Source: Cupriavidus sp. EM10
GTDB taxonomy: Bacteria > Pseudomonadota > Gammaproteobacteria > Burkholderiales > Burkholderiaceae
Reading direction: 5' to 3'
NCBI RefSeq assembly: GCF_018729255.1
Contig: NZ_CP076060.1
Span: 2,418,001 to 2,482,000 of the forward strand
DNA length: 64,000 nucleotides
Shown here piece after piece: positions 43,709 through 54,007 of this stretch (positions are counted from its first letter, which is position 1; each line of letters begins with the position of its first letter). The notes beneath the pieces are model-generated. The model saw nothing but the letters and a program-made list of their open reading frames with translations. It did not search any database and was not told the DNA's origin. The position numbers were made by a program, and so were the translations under genes.

Positions 43709-43937
43709 GATCTGGGAAGCAACAACCCCATCCGGTGGCTCTGAAATTTCACTACTGGAACCTTGGCAATTCGAAGCACAGAAGCATTTGTTCAGCAGTG
43801 TACCCGTTCTGCTAGCTACGTTCCGAGCTCAAAACTATACTGAGGCAGCTCAAATGCGCAACGACTTCTTTGGCTGGGGACCATATCATCCAATGAAGGA
43901 AGACCTGGAGCACAACGATGGCAAAGACAACATATGA
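43689..43937 (+). CDS. Immunity-like paralogue 4 of 5
   Basis: 82 residues; overlaps copy 3 by 20 bases. Type A (WEATTPSGGSEISLLEPWQF), close to copy 1 including at the DNA level, which indicates duplication of a two- or three-gene block rather than single-gene copying. Confidence 0.65.
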   Translation: MVGKTYEIWEATTPSGGSEISLLEPWQFEAQKHLFSSVPVLLATFRAQNYTEAAQMRNDFFGWGPYHPMKEDLEHNDGKDNI

Positions 43938-44169
43938 AATCTGGCGAGCCATCTCTTCCGATGGAGTAGCTCAGGTCGTCCTGCTCCAGGCCGGCCAAAT
44001 TGAAACAGAGCGCCCATTGTTAGACGGCGTACCAATCCTTTTGACGACCTTCGAGGCCAACAGCTACATCGAAGCAGCTCAAATGCGCAACGACTTCTTC
44101 GGCTGGGGAAAATATCATCCCATGAAGGAAGACCTGGACGACGGCGATGCCATCGACGAAGGCGAATAG
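43918..44169 (+). CDS. Immunity-like paralogue 5 of 5
   Basis: 83 residues; overlaps copy 4 by 20 bases. A third type: the first half (WRAISSDGVAQVVLLQAGQ) resembles type B but is the most divergent, while YIEAAQMRNDFFGWGKYHPM is common to all. Its stop is five bases from the stop of the convergent sigma-54 activator gene. Confidence 0.65.
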   Translation: MAKTTYEIWRAISSDGVAQVVLLQAGQIETERPLLDGVPILLTTFEANSYIEAAQMRNDFFGWGKYHPMKEDLDDGDAIDEGE

Positions 44170-44174
44170 CCCCC

Positions 44175-45496
44175 CTACTTCCCATCCACCTGCCGGTTGT
44201 TCCTGAAATCCTTCGAGTGGATGCCGTGCTTTTTCAGCAGCATCTGGATGTGCGACCGGTTCATGTCGAAGCGGCGCGCCAGTTCGGCTACCGTGCCGCC
44301 CACTTCCTGCAGCCCGCGTTCCAGGAAGGCCCGTTCGGCCTCGTCGCTGGCGGCGCGCTTGGCCTCGCTCAGCGACGTGGCCGTGCTCAGGTCGGTGACC
44401 GTGGCCTTGCCGCCGGCCGCCGCCACCGCCTGCAGGCCTGCCGGCCGGGGCGGATGTCCTGCGGCAGGTGGATGAAATCGGCCGTGTCGCCGGCCAGGCA
44501 TGACAGCCGATACATCAGGTTGCGCAGTTCGCGGATGTTGCCCGGGTACTCGTAGTGCAGCAGGAAGTCGCGCAGGCGGGGCGTCAGCTTCAGCGGCCGC
44601 CGCTTGAGCTGCCCGGCGGCTTCATCGCCGAAGTAGGCCACCAGCAGCGGGATTTCGTCGCGCCGTTCGCGCAGCGCGGGCAAGGTCACGTGGATCACGC
44701 TGAGCCGGTAGAACAGGTCTTCGCGGAAGGTGCCTTCCTGGCTCATCCGGCGCAGGTCCTTGTTGGTGGCGGCTACGATGCGCGTATCGACGGCGATCAC
44801 CTCGTCGGAGCCCACGCGCTGGATTTCATGGGCTTCCAGCACCCGCAGCAGCTTGACCTGCCCGGTCAGCGGCAGTTCGCCGATCTCGTCCAGGAAGATG
44901 GTGCCCGTGTGCGCGCTCTCGAACTTGCCGCGCCGGTCGTTGGCCGCGCCGGTGAACGCGCCTTTCTTGTGGCCAAACAGTTCCGATTCGAGCAGGCTGT
45001 CAGGAATCGCCCCGCAGTTGACCGAGATGAATGGCTTGTCGGTGCGCAGGCCGTTGGCGTGGATCACCTTGGCCATCAGTTCCTTGCCGGTGCCGCTTTC
45101 GCCGTCAATCAGCACGGGCAGGTCGGTGGGCGCCGCCTTTTCGGCGATTTCCAGCGCCTCCAGCAGCTTGGGGTTGTCGCCGAACGTGCCTTCGAAGATG
45201 AAGCTGCGCTCCATCAGCGCCTGGCGCCGTTCGCGCACCGACATCTCCACCGGTTCGACCACCGCCTCCTCGACCTCCGCCTCGCCCGTGGACGATGCCG
45301 CCGCCACGAAGCGCTCCTTGTGGGACAGCCCCATCACCTCGTCTCGCAGCGTGGTGGCCTGCTTGAGCAGCTTCTCGATGTCGGGCCGCTCCAGCCGCGA
45401 CGACCAGCGCAGCGTGGAACGCAGGATCTCGATCCGTTCGATCAGGCCCGCGAACGATACGGCGGAGGTGACGGGGGTGGGGTTGTATAGCTTCAT
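44175..45496 (-). CDS. Sigma-54-dependent transcriptional activator, late frameshift
   Basis: 440 residues after correcting one break at the G run 44447-44450. Residues 1-95 are a helical N-terminal region that is not a response-regulator receiver (no phospho-acceptor pattern). The AAA+ domain has DGESGTGKELMAKVIH (Walker A), the sigma-54-contact motif GAFTGA, TIFLDEIGELPL (Walker B) and REDLFYRLSVIHV. After the break comes a Fis-type helix-turn-helix (VAELARRFDMNRSHIQMLL). Its start overlaps the exporter stop (ATGA), so it is made with the exporter. It is the obvious activator for the sigma-54-type promoters of the precursor genes; how it senses a signal is unknown. Confidence 0.88.
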
Positions 45497-48400
45497 GCCG
45501 CGCTCAACTGCTTCTGGACCAACTGGTAGTACATGCCGCGGCGCTCCAGCAATTCCTCGTGCCGCCCCTGCTCCACGATGCCGCCTTCGTACAGCACCAG
45601 GATCTTGTCGGCCTGCATGATGGTGCTGAGCCGGTGCGCGATGATCACGGCCGTGCGGCCCTTCAGGATCTCCTGCATGTTCGCCAGGATGTTGCTCTCC
45701 GACTGCGTGTCCAGCGCCGACGTGGCTTCATCGAACACCAGCAGGCGCGGATCGTGATACAGGGCCCGGGCAATGCACAGCCGCTGGATCTGCCCGCCCG
45801 ACAGCCCGATGCCACGCTCGCCCACCACCTGCTCGTATCCCAGCGGCAGCTTGGAGATGAACGCGTGGGCATCGGCCATCTTGGCCACTTCCTCGATGCG
45901 GCGGCGGTCCGGGCTGTCGTCGCCGCAGGCAATGTTCTCGGCCACCGTGCCCGAGAACAGCAGGTTGGTCTGCATCACATAGCCCACCTGCGCGCGGAAG
46001 AACTCGGTGTCGATCACGTTCATGTCGTAGCCGTCCACCTTCATCGTGCCGTCGGTAGGCTTGTAGAAGCCCACCAGCAGCTTGGCCAGCGTGGTCTTGC
46101 CCGACCCGCTGCGGCCGACGATGGCCACCATCTCGCCGGGCCGCATGTGGAAGCTGATGTTCTCCAGCACATACGCGGTGTCTTCGCCGCCGTAGCGGAA
46201 ATACACGCCATCGAACTGGATCTCGCCCTGCAGGTCCGGCAGCGACACCCGCGACATCACGTCCTGCGGCTTCTGCTCGGGCTCCAGGTCCAGCACATCG
46301 CCCAGCCGCTCCATCGCCACGCCGGCGTCGTTGAGCTGGCCCCACAGCGCCACCAGCCCCATCAGCGGCGCCAGCACGCTGCCCATGAACGCGTTGAAAG
46401 CGATCAGCTGGCCGATGGTCAGCTCGCGCTCCAGCACCAGCGTGGCGCCCACCCACAGGATCGTGATCGTGGTGGCCGCGTTCAGCACCTGGCTCACCAG
46501 CCCCACGAGGATGTGGAACGACTGCGCCTGGTACTGCTTGTCCAGCGCCTTGGCGTACTTGCGCTCCCAACGCAGCCGCACGGGCCGTTCGATGCCCATG
46601 CCCTTGACCGTCTCGGCGCCGCCCAGCGTTTCCATCAGATACGCCTTGGCGTCGGTTGACGCGGCGAACACCTCGCGGGCGTAGCCCTTCACCTTTGGCG
46701 TGACCACCACGGTCAGCGCGGCAATCGGTATCACGAAGGCAATCAGCAGCAGCGTCAGCTTCACGTTGTAGAGAAACATGATGCTGAAGTAGATGAACAC
46801 CATCAGCAGGTTCAGCGCCGTGGTCACCGTGGACTCGGTCAGGAACGCGCGGATGGTCTGGTTCTCCTGGAAGCGCGCGAAGATGTCGCCGGTTTTGCGC
46901 TTGGCGAAGAACGACAGCGGCAACGACAGCGTGTGCTTGAAGAAGTGCGACATCATCGCGAAGTCCATGTTGCGCACCATGAAGTTCGCCAGGTACGCCC
47001 GGATGGTCACCATCAGCTGCGTGAACACGTTCGAGATCACCAGCCCCAGGATCAGCAGGTGCAGCAGCCCGATGTTCTGGTGCACCACCACGCCGTCGAG
47101 GATGTTCTGGATGATCAGCGGCGGCACCACGCCCAGCACCTGGATTACGAACGTAGCCAGGAACAGATGGGCCAGGATGCGCTTGTACGGCGACAGATAG
47201 CTGATAAAGCGCAGCCACGGCGAACGCGACACCGCCAGCTCGTTCATCTGCGTGCCGGGCGAGAACAGCAGGCAGGTGCCGCTCCAGCCGCGCTCGAACT
47301 CCTCGGTGCTCATCTTGCGGAAGCCGATGGCCGGGTCCGCCACCCACACGTACTGCGACGACACGCCGTAGACCACCACGTAGTGGTAGCCCTCCCAGTG
47401 GATGATGAACGGCAGCTCGAAGCCGGTCAGCGCGTCGCGCGTGCATTGCACGCCGCGTGTGGTGAATCCCAGCGATTCGCCCGCCCGCGCCAGGCTGTCC
47501 AGCGTGGCGCCGGCCGTGGTCACGTTGGCCAGCTCGCGCAGCTTGCCCAGCGTCATCGGGATGCCGTAGTGCCGGCAGATCATCGCCAGGCAGGCCGCGC
47601 CGCAGTCCATCTCCTCGGCCTGCTCCACCAGCGCGAACCGGCGGATCAGCCGTTCGCCGAATTCCGGCTTCGAATGCAGGTCCAGCAGCACCGGGCGCTT
47701 GCGGCGCTCCGCCAGCTTCTTCTGCCGGTGCAGTTCGCGGTCCACGGTGCGGATGCGCTCTTCCAGCACCTCGCGCAGGCGCGCGTTGCGCTCCAGAATC
47801 AATTGGACCGTTTTCTCGGGGATTACCAGCAGCCGGGTGTCGGTCTCGGCGATGGCCGACGCGATCTGCTCCTGGCGCATCACGCAGGCGCGCTCGCCGA
47901 AGATCTCGCCCTGCCCCAGCGTGGCCAACGGGAACGTATCGCCATCCTCCTCGCGGACGAGGCGCACCGTGCCCTGGCGCACGACGTACAGGCGCCGGTC
48001 CTCGCGCCCGTCCTGCTGCAGGATTTCCTTGCCCGCCGCCACCCGCTTGACGCCCACGCTGCGCACGGCGTCTTCCAGCTCCAGCTTGTCGAGCTTGCCG
48101 CGCAGGTCGAACAGCCGCGCCACGAAGCCGCCCGCCGAGCTGATCGCCACGTAGCTGGTGATAAACGCCAGCGCCGCCGGATTGCCGCCGACGGTCGGCT
48201 CGGAGGCGGCGCGCGGAATCGTGATCAGCTCTGTCTTGCCCGACGCCCGCACCGACGATTCATGCCGGTACTCGCGCAGCAGCGCAATATCGGCGAAGAC
48301 CTCGCCGGTCTTGCGCACGCCCATGCTGATTTCCTTGCCGTGCTCCTCGTTGAACACACGCACGGAGCCACTGCGCACGATGAAAATGCCGTCGGCCGGC

Positions 48401-48594
48401 TCGCCCGCGTTGCAGACCGTGTCGCCAAAGCCGAAATGCAGCGTGCGGGCGCTGGCGGCCAGGCGCTCGATTTCGTCGCGCGACAGCGGCGACAGGATCT
48501 CCACCGTGGCCAGGAAATCGGCCAGCGACTGGCCGGGTGGCGCGGCGGCGGGCGCGGCGGTGGCCGCCACCTCGCTAGCGGGCTTCGATGACAT
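45493..48594 (-). CDS. C39-peptidase ABC exporter with two cyclic-nucleotide-binding-type domains
   Basis: 1033 residues. Order: two cNMP-binding-fold domains (about 30-130 and 170-270), C39 peptidase (about 318-450; Cys331 in EMDCGAACL, His404 in GYHYVVVYG, Asp420 in VADPA), six-helix ABC membrane domain (about 460-760), and ATPase (Walker A GRSGSGKTT at 827, signature LSGGQIQRL, LLVFDEATSALD). It should cut double-glycine leaders and pump the core through HlyD and an outer-membrane channel. The architecture resembles cyanobacterial HetC. Whether the N-terminal domains bind cAMP, c-di-GMP or nothing cannot be told here. It overlaps the SurA-like gene upstream by 20 bases. Confidence 0.93.
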   Translation of the reverse strand: MSSKPASEVAATAAPAAAPPGQSLADFLATVEILSPLSRDEIERLAASARTLHFGFGDTVCNAGEPADGIFIVRSGSVRVFNEEHGKEISMGVRKTGEVFADIALLREYRHESSVRASGKTELITIPRAASEPTVGGNPAALAFITSYVAISSAGGFVARLFDLRGKLDKLELEDAVRSVGVKRVAAGKEILQQDGREDRRLYVVRQGTVRLVREEDGDTFPLATLGQGEIFGERACVMRQEQIASAIAETDTRLLVIPEKTVQLILERNARLREVLEERIRTVDRELHRQKKLAERRKRPVLLDLHSKPEFGERLIRRFALVEQAEEMDCGAACLAMICRHYGIPMTLGKLRELANVTTAGATLDSLARAGESLGFTTRGVQCTRDALTGFELPFIIHWEGYHYVVVYGVSSQYVWVADPAIGFRKMSTEEFERGWSGTCLLFSPGTQMNELAVSRSPWLRFISYLSPYKRILAHLFLATFVIQVLGVVPPLIIQNILDGVVVHQNIGLLHLLILGLVISNVFTQLMVTIRAYLANFMVRNMDFAMMSHFFKHTLSLPLSFFAKRKTGDIFARFQENQTIRAFLTESTVTTALNLLMVFIYFSIMFLYNVKLTLLLIAFVIPIAALTVVVTPKVKGYAREVFAASTDAKAYLMETLGGAETVKGMGIERPVRLRWERKYAKALDKQYQAQSFHILVGLVSQVLNAATTITILWVGATLVLERELTIGQLIAFNAFMGSVLAPLMGLVALWGQLNDAGVAMERLGDVLDLEPEQKPQDVMSRVSLPDLQGEIQFDGVYFRYGGEDTAYVLENISFHMRPGEMVAIVGRSGSGKTTLAKLLVGFYKPTDGTMKVDGYDMNVIDTEFFRAQVGYVMQTNLLFSGTVAENIACGDDSPDRRRIEEVAKMADAHAFISKLPLGYEQVVGERGIGLSGGQIQRLCIARALYHDPRLLVFDEATSALDTQSESNILANMQEILKGRTAVIIAHRLSTIMQADKILVLYEGGIVEQGRHEELLERRGMYYQLVQKQLSAA

Positions 48595-49327
48595 GTTCCT
48601 GCGCCCTTGCCATCAGCCATTCCTCGCGCAGCAGCCGGCGGATCTCCACGGTCACGTCCGGGTCCAGCCGCGCCGGGTGCTTGGCGCGCACCAGGAACAC
48701 CTCGAAGAACGACTTGTCCGGCGCCGGGAACGGCCCCAGCAGGTCGCCGGCCTCGGCGTTGAACACGCGGGCCTCGATATCGCCCTTGAGCGACCCGCGC
48801 AGCACCTTGCCGATGTCGCCGCCCTGCTCGCGCGTATCGGCAATCGAATGCTCGCGCGCCATCTCGGAAAAGGCGTCGGGGTCGTCCTGCAGGTACGACA
48901 CCAGTTCCTTCGCCTTGCCTTCGGTGTCCACCACGATATGGCTGACCTCGATGCTGTCGAACTTGGGCGAATTGAGCTGGAAGTACGACTCCACGGCCTG
49001 GTCCGTGCACACCTGCTCCATCATCTTTTCCTGGTACAGGCTGTCGGTGATAAAGCTCTCGAACTCGTCGAGCGTGATGTTCAGCGCGTCCAGATAGTGG
49101 TTCATGTCGGCGGCCCGGTGCAGGCCGTGCACGCGGCGGAACTGGTCGGCGCGCTCCTGCACTTCGTCCGGGGTCAGCTTCACGCCATGGCGGCGCGCCG
49201 CGTGGGCGGTCAGCTTGTCGCGCACCAGCTGTTCCACCAGGCCTTCGAACTGCCCGGTCAGCTTCAGGACCCTCACGAATTCGTCGACGCCGATCATCTC
49301 GTCGTCGATGCGTACGATGGCTGTCAT
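48575..49327 (-). CDS. SurA/PpiC-type peptidyl-prolyl isomerase
   Basis: 250 residues: a helical chaperone-like N-terminal part (about 1-130) and a parvulin domain (about 130-235; VSHIVVDTEGKAKELVSYL, EMAREHSIADTREQGGDIG). No signal peptide, so it probably acts in the cytosol, perhaps keeping precursors export-competent. PpiC genes next to HlyD and peptidase-exporter genes are a recurrent arrangement. A strong ribosome-binding site (GAGGAG) precedes the ATG at 49327. The N-terminal two-thirds is inside a 603-bp duplication, so the frame is also open upstream to 49930. Confidence 0.88.
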   Translation of the reverse strand: MTAIVRIDDEMIGVDEFVRVLKLTGQFEGLVEQLVRDKLTAHAARRHGVKLTPDEVQERADQFRRVHGLHRAADMNHYLDALNITLDEFESFITDSLYQEKMMEQVCTDQAVESYFQLNSPKFDSIEVSHIVVDTEGKAKELVSYLQDDPDAFSEMAREHSIADTREQGGDIGKVLRGSLKGDIEARVFNAEAGDLLGPFPAPDKSFFEVFLVRAKHPARLDPDVTVEIRRLLREEWLMARAQEHVIEAR

Positions 49328-50087
49328 CGCCCTCTCCTCAATGTTCAACCCGCGACCTGCCGGAATGGATCGAGCCCCAGGTCGATCAGGCGTCTTTCCC
49401 GCACCACGATCTCGGCCGTGGCCGTCATGCCATAGCGCAGCGGATACTTGCTGCTGGCCACGCTGTAGTAGTCCTGCGCCAGGCTCGTCCTGCAGGTACG
49501 ACACCAGTTCCTTCGCCTTGCCTTCGGTGTCCACCACGATATGGCTGACCTCGATGCTGTCGAACTTGGGCGAATTGAGCTGGAAGTACGACTCCACGGC
49601 CTGGTCCGTGCACACCTGCTCCATCATCTTTTCCTGGTACAGGCTGTCGGTGATAAAGCTCTCGAACTCGTCGAGCGTGATGTTCAGCGCGTCCAGATAG
49701 TGGTTCATGTCGGCGGCCCGGTGCAGGCCGTGCACGCGGCGGAACTGGTCGGCGCGCTCCTGCACTTCGTCCGGGGTCAGCTTCACGCCATGGCGGCGCG
49801 CCGCGTGGGCGGTCAGCTTGTCGCGCACCAGCTGTTCCACCAGGCCTTCGAACTGCCCGGTCAGCTTCAGGACCCTCACGAATTCGTCGACGCCGATCAT
49901 CTCGTCGTCGATGCGTACGATGGCTGTCATCGCCCTCTCCTCAATGTTCAACCCGCGACCTGCCGGAATGGATCGAGCCCCAGGTCGATCAGGCGTCTTT
50001 CCCGCACCACGATCTCGGCCGTGGCCGTCATGCCATAGCGCAGCGGATACTTGCTGCTGGCCACGCTGTAGTAGTCCTGCGCCAGGC
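48882..50087. repeat. 603-bp exact tandem duplication
   Basis: Bases 48882-49484 and 49485-50087 read the same throughout as far as I can check by eye. Each copy holds the first about 148 codons of the SurA-like gene, the 17-base intergenic gap and the last about 46 codons of hlyD. 603 is a multiple of three, so frames are kept across the joint. Either a recent duplication or an assembly artefact. Confidence 0.9.
49485..49930 (-). pseudogene. Duplicated 5' part of SurA-like gene
   Basis: Starting from ATG 49930 with the same ribosome-binding site as the intact gene, the first about 148 codons are repeated, then the frame crosses the duplication joint into the hlyD end read in another frame and continues without a stop into the complete SurA-like gene. 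If translated it would give a 451-residue protein with one and a half isomerase units. Confidence 0.7.
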
Positions 50088-51330
50088 GCACGCGGCCCTC
50101 GTACACGGGCTGCTTGTCCGGGCCGGACGGCTTGGTGGCCGGCGAGATGTATTCGAGCGTGCCCGCGATCAGCCCGTAGCGCTGGTACGGAAACGCGCTG
50201 AACTTGAGCTTGACCGGCAGGCCTTCGCGCAGGAACGCGCGGTCGCGCTCGGCGATCTCGATCCGCAGCATCGGCCGGGCATCCTTGGGCGCGATGCCGC
50301 CCAGCGGCGTGTTGGCCTGCACCTTGTCGCCGCGTTGGGTGGACGTGACATCGGTGATCACGCCCGACACCGGCGCCAGGATCAGCAGAAAGTTGTCCTT
50401 GTCGATGTTCTCGAACTTGATGCGCGCCGCCGCGTCGGCCACCAGCCGGGCCGTCTGCACCTGCAGGCGCAGCTTGTCCTCGGTGCTGGTGATCTCGCGC
50501 ACGGCCGCGTCGTACTGCACACGCAGACTGGCCAGTTCCTGCCCGCTGCCTTCCAGCTGCGCGCTGGCCTGCGTGAATTCCTGCGCCAGCCGCGCATCCA
50601 GTTCGGCCAGCCTCGACTGGGCCACACGCAGGGTGTTCTCGGCCTCCTGCGTCGCGGCGCGCTTGGCCTCGACCTGCGATTGCGACACCCCGCCGCCGGC
50701 GGGCAGCGCGAACAGCCGCGCGTAACGATCCTGCTCCTGGCGCGCGAATTCCCGGGCGCGGCGCGCGTTCTCCAGGTTGCTGCGGGCCTCCGAAAGCTGC
50801 GCCCGCTGCTGCTCGGCCAGCCGAGTGGTGCCTTCGGCCAGGCGGTTCTCGTGCTGCCGGCTGTTGAGTTCGATCTGCTGCTTCAGCGCCAGCGCGCGGC
50901 GCTCCAGCAATGCCTTGCGCTCCGGAAACTGCTTCCACTCGCGCTCGGCGTCTTCCAGCTTCAGCTGCGCCTGCAGCGCGTTGGCCGCGGCCTCGATGGC
51001 GCCACGCGCGTTGAGCCGCGCCACGACATCGTCCTTCGACACGGGCTGGCCTTCGGCCACGTAGAGATCGACCAGCTCGCCATCGACCGGGGCGTAGAAG
51101 CGCCGCACCTCGGACTCCGGCGCCAGCGTGCCCTGGGCGGTAACGATGACATCGGCATGGCCGAAGAACGACCAGAGCAGCGCGCACAGCACCAGCACGC
51201 CCGTGGTGACCACGGCCAGCATCGTCAGCTTGCGCGGCTCGGCACTGAGCAATGCGATGCCTTCGGCGCTGTGGTCTTCCAGCGCCTCGGTCAGCGGCCG
51301 CAGCTTGTTGTCGCGGTTCTCGTCCTTCAT
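49948..51330 (-). CDS. HlyD-family periplasmic adaptor
   Basis: 460 residues. One transmembrane helix (about 36-55), a lipoyl-type half (YAPVDGELVDLYVAEGQPVS), a long coiled-coil hairpin (about 110-290) and the second barrel half (PVSGVITDVTSTQRGDKV). It links the inner-membrane exporter to an outer-membrane channel. Its ATG overlaps the stop of the FHA gene (ATGA at 51330-51327). The 3' end (the last 46 codons) is copied in the 603-bp duplication. Confidence 0.93.
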   Translation of the reverse strand: MKDENRDNKLRPLTEALEDHSAEGIALLSAEPRKLTMLAVVTTGVLVLCALLWSFFGHADVIVTAQGTLAPESEVRRFYAPVDGELVDLYVAEGQPVSKDDVVARLNARGAIEAAANALQAQLKLEDAEREWKQFPERKALLERRALALKQQIELNSRQHENRLAEGTTRLAEQQRAQLSEARSNLENARRAREFARQEQDRYARLFALPAGGGVSQSQVEAKRAATQEAENTLRVAQSRLAELDARLAQEFTQASAQLEGSGQELASLRVQYDAAVREITSTEDKLRLQVQTARLVADAAARIKFENIDKDNFLLILAPVSGVITDVTSTQRGDKVQANTPLGGIAPKDARPMLRIEIAERDRAFLREGLPVKLKFSAFPYQRYGLIAGTLEYISPATKPSGPDKQPVYEGRVRLAQDYYSVASSKYPLRYGMTATAEIVVRERRLIDLGLDPFRQVAG

Positions 51331-53902
51331 GGCGTGCTCCCCGCTTCCGGTTTCCGGGCGGCGGCCTTGCCGTGCTCCGGACTGCCCTCGCCCACCAGCG
51401 CCAGCTTGGCCTTGAGTACCGCCGGGTCCAGCACCATGCGCAAGTCATTGAGCGAGCGGCGCTGGGTGTCGATCTCGGCCTGGATGTCGTCGCGGACCTT
51501 GCTCCACTGCGCCGAATCCTCGATCTTCAGCTGGGCGTAGATGCGCAGCCCCTTGCGGGCGTCGTCCTGGGCTTCAGCCAGCAGTTTGGCTTGCGAACGG
51601 AACTTGGCCGAGATGCCCGATTCCAGCCGCTGCTCGCCGGCAATCAGGCCGTTGTTGCGATACTGGCGCCACCCGGTGGCCGCGCGGTTCAGCAACTGGT
51701 TGGCGCGGCGCAGGGCCGTGTCGCGGATACTGTTCACGTCTGCGTCGATATTGCTGGCGAAGTAGCCGTCGGTCTTCGGGTCCAGCGATTCGTAGAACGC
51801 CAGCAGCTGCTCTTCGTAGCCGGGCGACCCGCGTCCGGCCTTGATGATGGCGTACTGCGCCAGCACCTTTTCCTTGTGTGCCACGTCCTTGGCCACGTCG
51901 GCCGCCCAAGGTCCGGCCGTGACGGCCTTCAGCGCAGCCAGGGCGGCGGCCCCATCGCCCTGGTCCCATGCCTTGCTGGCCGCCAGATACTGCTTCTGTA
52001 CCTCGTCGCCGGGCAGGCGCGCGGCCTTGAGCTTCTGATAGGCCGCCTGGAATGGTGGCGTGGCGAAGCTGGCCTTCTGCATCAGCGCCACGAGCGGGCC
52101 CGGCGCGCGATCGCGCAGCGACTCGATCATCGCCGTGTACTGGCGCAGGTCGCTTTCCACGCTATCCAGCCCGGACAGCCGCGCATACTTGTCCTTGTAC
52201 TCGGCCAGCATCGGCTGCAGCGCCTCGGGCTGGTCGCGGCCCAGTTCCGTGCCGACGGCCGCATTGAGCCGGTCCACGGCGGCCAGCAGCACCGATTCAT
52301 CGTTCTGCAGCCGGCGCAGGTCGCTCAGCGCGCGCGCGTAGGTGTCGCGAAACGACGGCACATCATTGGCGATGCGCCCGAGCAGGCGCTGGTGCGAGGC
52401 GGTGTCGTCGCCCCAACGCCGCAGGAGGTCGCGGATCTTCGCCTCGTCGGCGTACATGCGGACCGGCCCCTCGATGCCGCCGCGCTGCGCCACGTAGCGT
52501 TCCAGGTCGCCCACCCAGGCCAGCTGGCCGATCAGCGCCTGTCCGTCGGCATTGTGCTGGCTGCGTGCGCGCATCTCGTCGAGCACGGCCGTGGCGCCGG
52601 CGGCGTCGCCGGCCTGCAGGCGCGCCGACCATTGCGGCACGTAGCCGCGCATCAGCGCCTCGGCACCCAGCGCCTGGTAGCGCGCTTCGTCCGGATGTCG
52701 CGCCAGTACCTTGTCGGCCACTTCCGCCGCGCGCACATACTTGCCTTCATCGACCAGCGCCTGCAGCGACCGGTCGGGCGCGCCGCGCCACCAGATGTAG
52801 CCGCCGGCGATCACCAGCACGGCAATCGCCAGTATCGCCACACGTGCGGCGCGTTCCAGCTGGTGGCGGTCGTGCAGGCCGAAGCTGCGCATGGCCTCCA
52901 GCACCATCATCGTGATCCGGCCACGCCGCACCGGCGGATGGGCAGGATCGGCCGCATCGGGCATGGCTTCGGGGTTGACTTCGTCTTCCTGCGCGGCGCG
53001 GTAATCCATGCAGAAGATGTCCAGGAACGAATCGGCCGCGCCCACGAAGGTGGTCTTGTCGGGATCGACGTCCGGCCCGGCGCCTGCCCCATTGAGCGGG
53101 GTGCCGGTGGCGCGACGCCCGGCACCCCCGCGGCAGCCGGCAGGCCCAGCGACGTCCGCGTGGCGGTGGCATCCGCATCGCTCTCGCGCTCGATGCCTAC
53201 GCGGTAGACGAAGTGGCTGCCGCCGAACGCCACCACGTCGTCGGGCTCCAGCCGCACCGACTGGTCGCGCAGCCGCACGCCGTTGACAAAGGTGCCGTTG
53301 GTGCTACCCAGGTCTTCGATCCACGGCACGCCGTGCTTCAGGTACACGTGCGCATGGCGGCGCGACAGATAGTTCACCTGGTGCGGATACTGGTCGCGAT
53401 AGCGGGCAAAGGTATCGTCGGCCTTGTTGACCATGAATGGAAAGCCGGCGATGACCACCGGCTGCAGGCCCAGGTCTTCGCGCATCGGCGTCAGCGTGAC
53501 GGCCACGCGCGGCGGCTCGGGATCGGCGGGGCGCGGATACAGCCGCACGCGGTAGGCCAGGTCGGCGCCGAAGCTGACCTCGTCGCCATCGCTCAGCCGC
53601 GCCGGTTGCTGCGCCACGCTGTCGCCGTTGACGCGCGTGCCGTTCTTGCTGCCCAGGTCGGCCACGTAGACCGCGCCGTCTTCCGAGAAAATGCGCGCGT
53701 GGCGCCGCGACAGCACCGACACGGCATCGGTCGGATACGCGGCAAACGGTGCCTCGCCGCGCCCGATTGCGAACAGGTCTTCGTCGATGCGGATCTCGCC
53801 GAGGTCCGGACGCGACACCGGCATCAACAGCACGTCGAACGCCTGGCCTGCCCGGGGCGCCATGACCGGCACATCCATGAAGGGAGCTTCGTCGCGCGTC
53901 AT
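51327..53902 (-). CDS. Two-FHA-domain membrane protein, frameshifted
   Basis: 858 residues after adding one base near 53085-53105 (GGGG/CCCC runs). Two FHA domains come first (about 25-110, LSRRHARIFSEDG and DLGSKNGTRVNG; about 150-235, LSRRHAHVYLKHG and DLGSTNGTFVNG), both with the Arg, Ser, His and Asn that read phosphothreonine. A transmembrane helix (VAILAIAVLVIAGGYIWW) follows, then about 480 helical residues in the periplasm. This links a phospho-signal inside to the export apparatus outside. It is the first gene of the exporter operon, with a sigma-70 promoter upstream. The periplasmic part is unknown to me. Confidence 0.85.
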
Positions 53903-54007
53903 GTTTCACCTGAGCCAACAGTGCAACCTGTGGCGCGCAACCGCGCGCCAACGCGGCGACAGGGTCGGCATGCGTCGGCAAGGGGGCGGCAGGTCACGGG
54001 TAAGAAC

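Noticed and set aside
43005..44169. Repeated DNA blocks considered as a CRISPR or satellite array
   Set aside because: The repeats are coding, about 230 bases long and diverged by amino-acid type; there are no short identical repeats with unique spacers. No CRISPR array is seen anywhere in the window.
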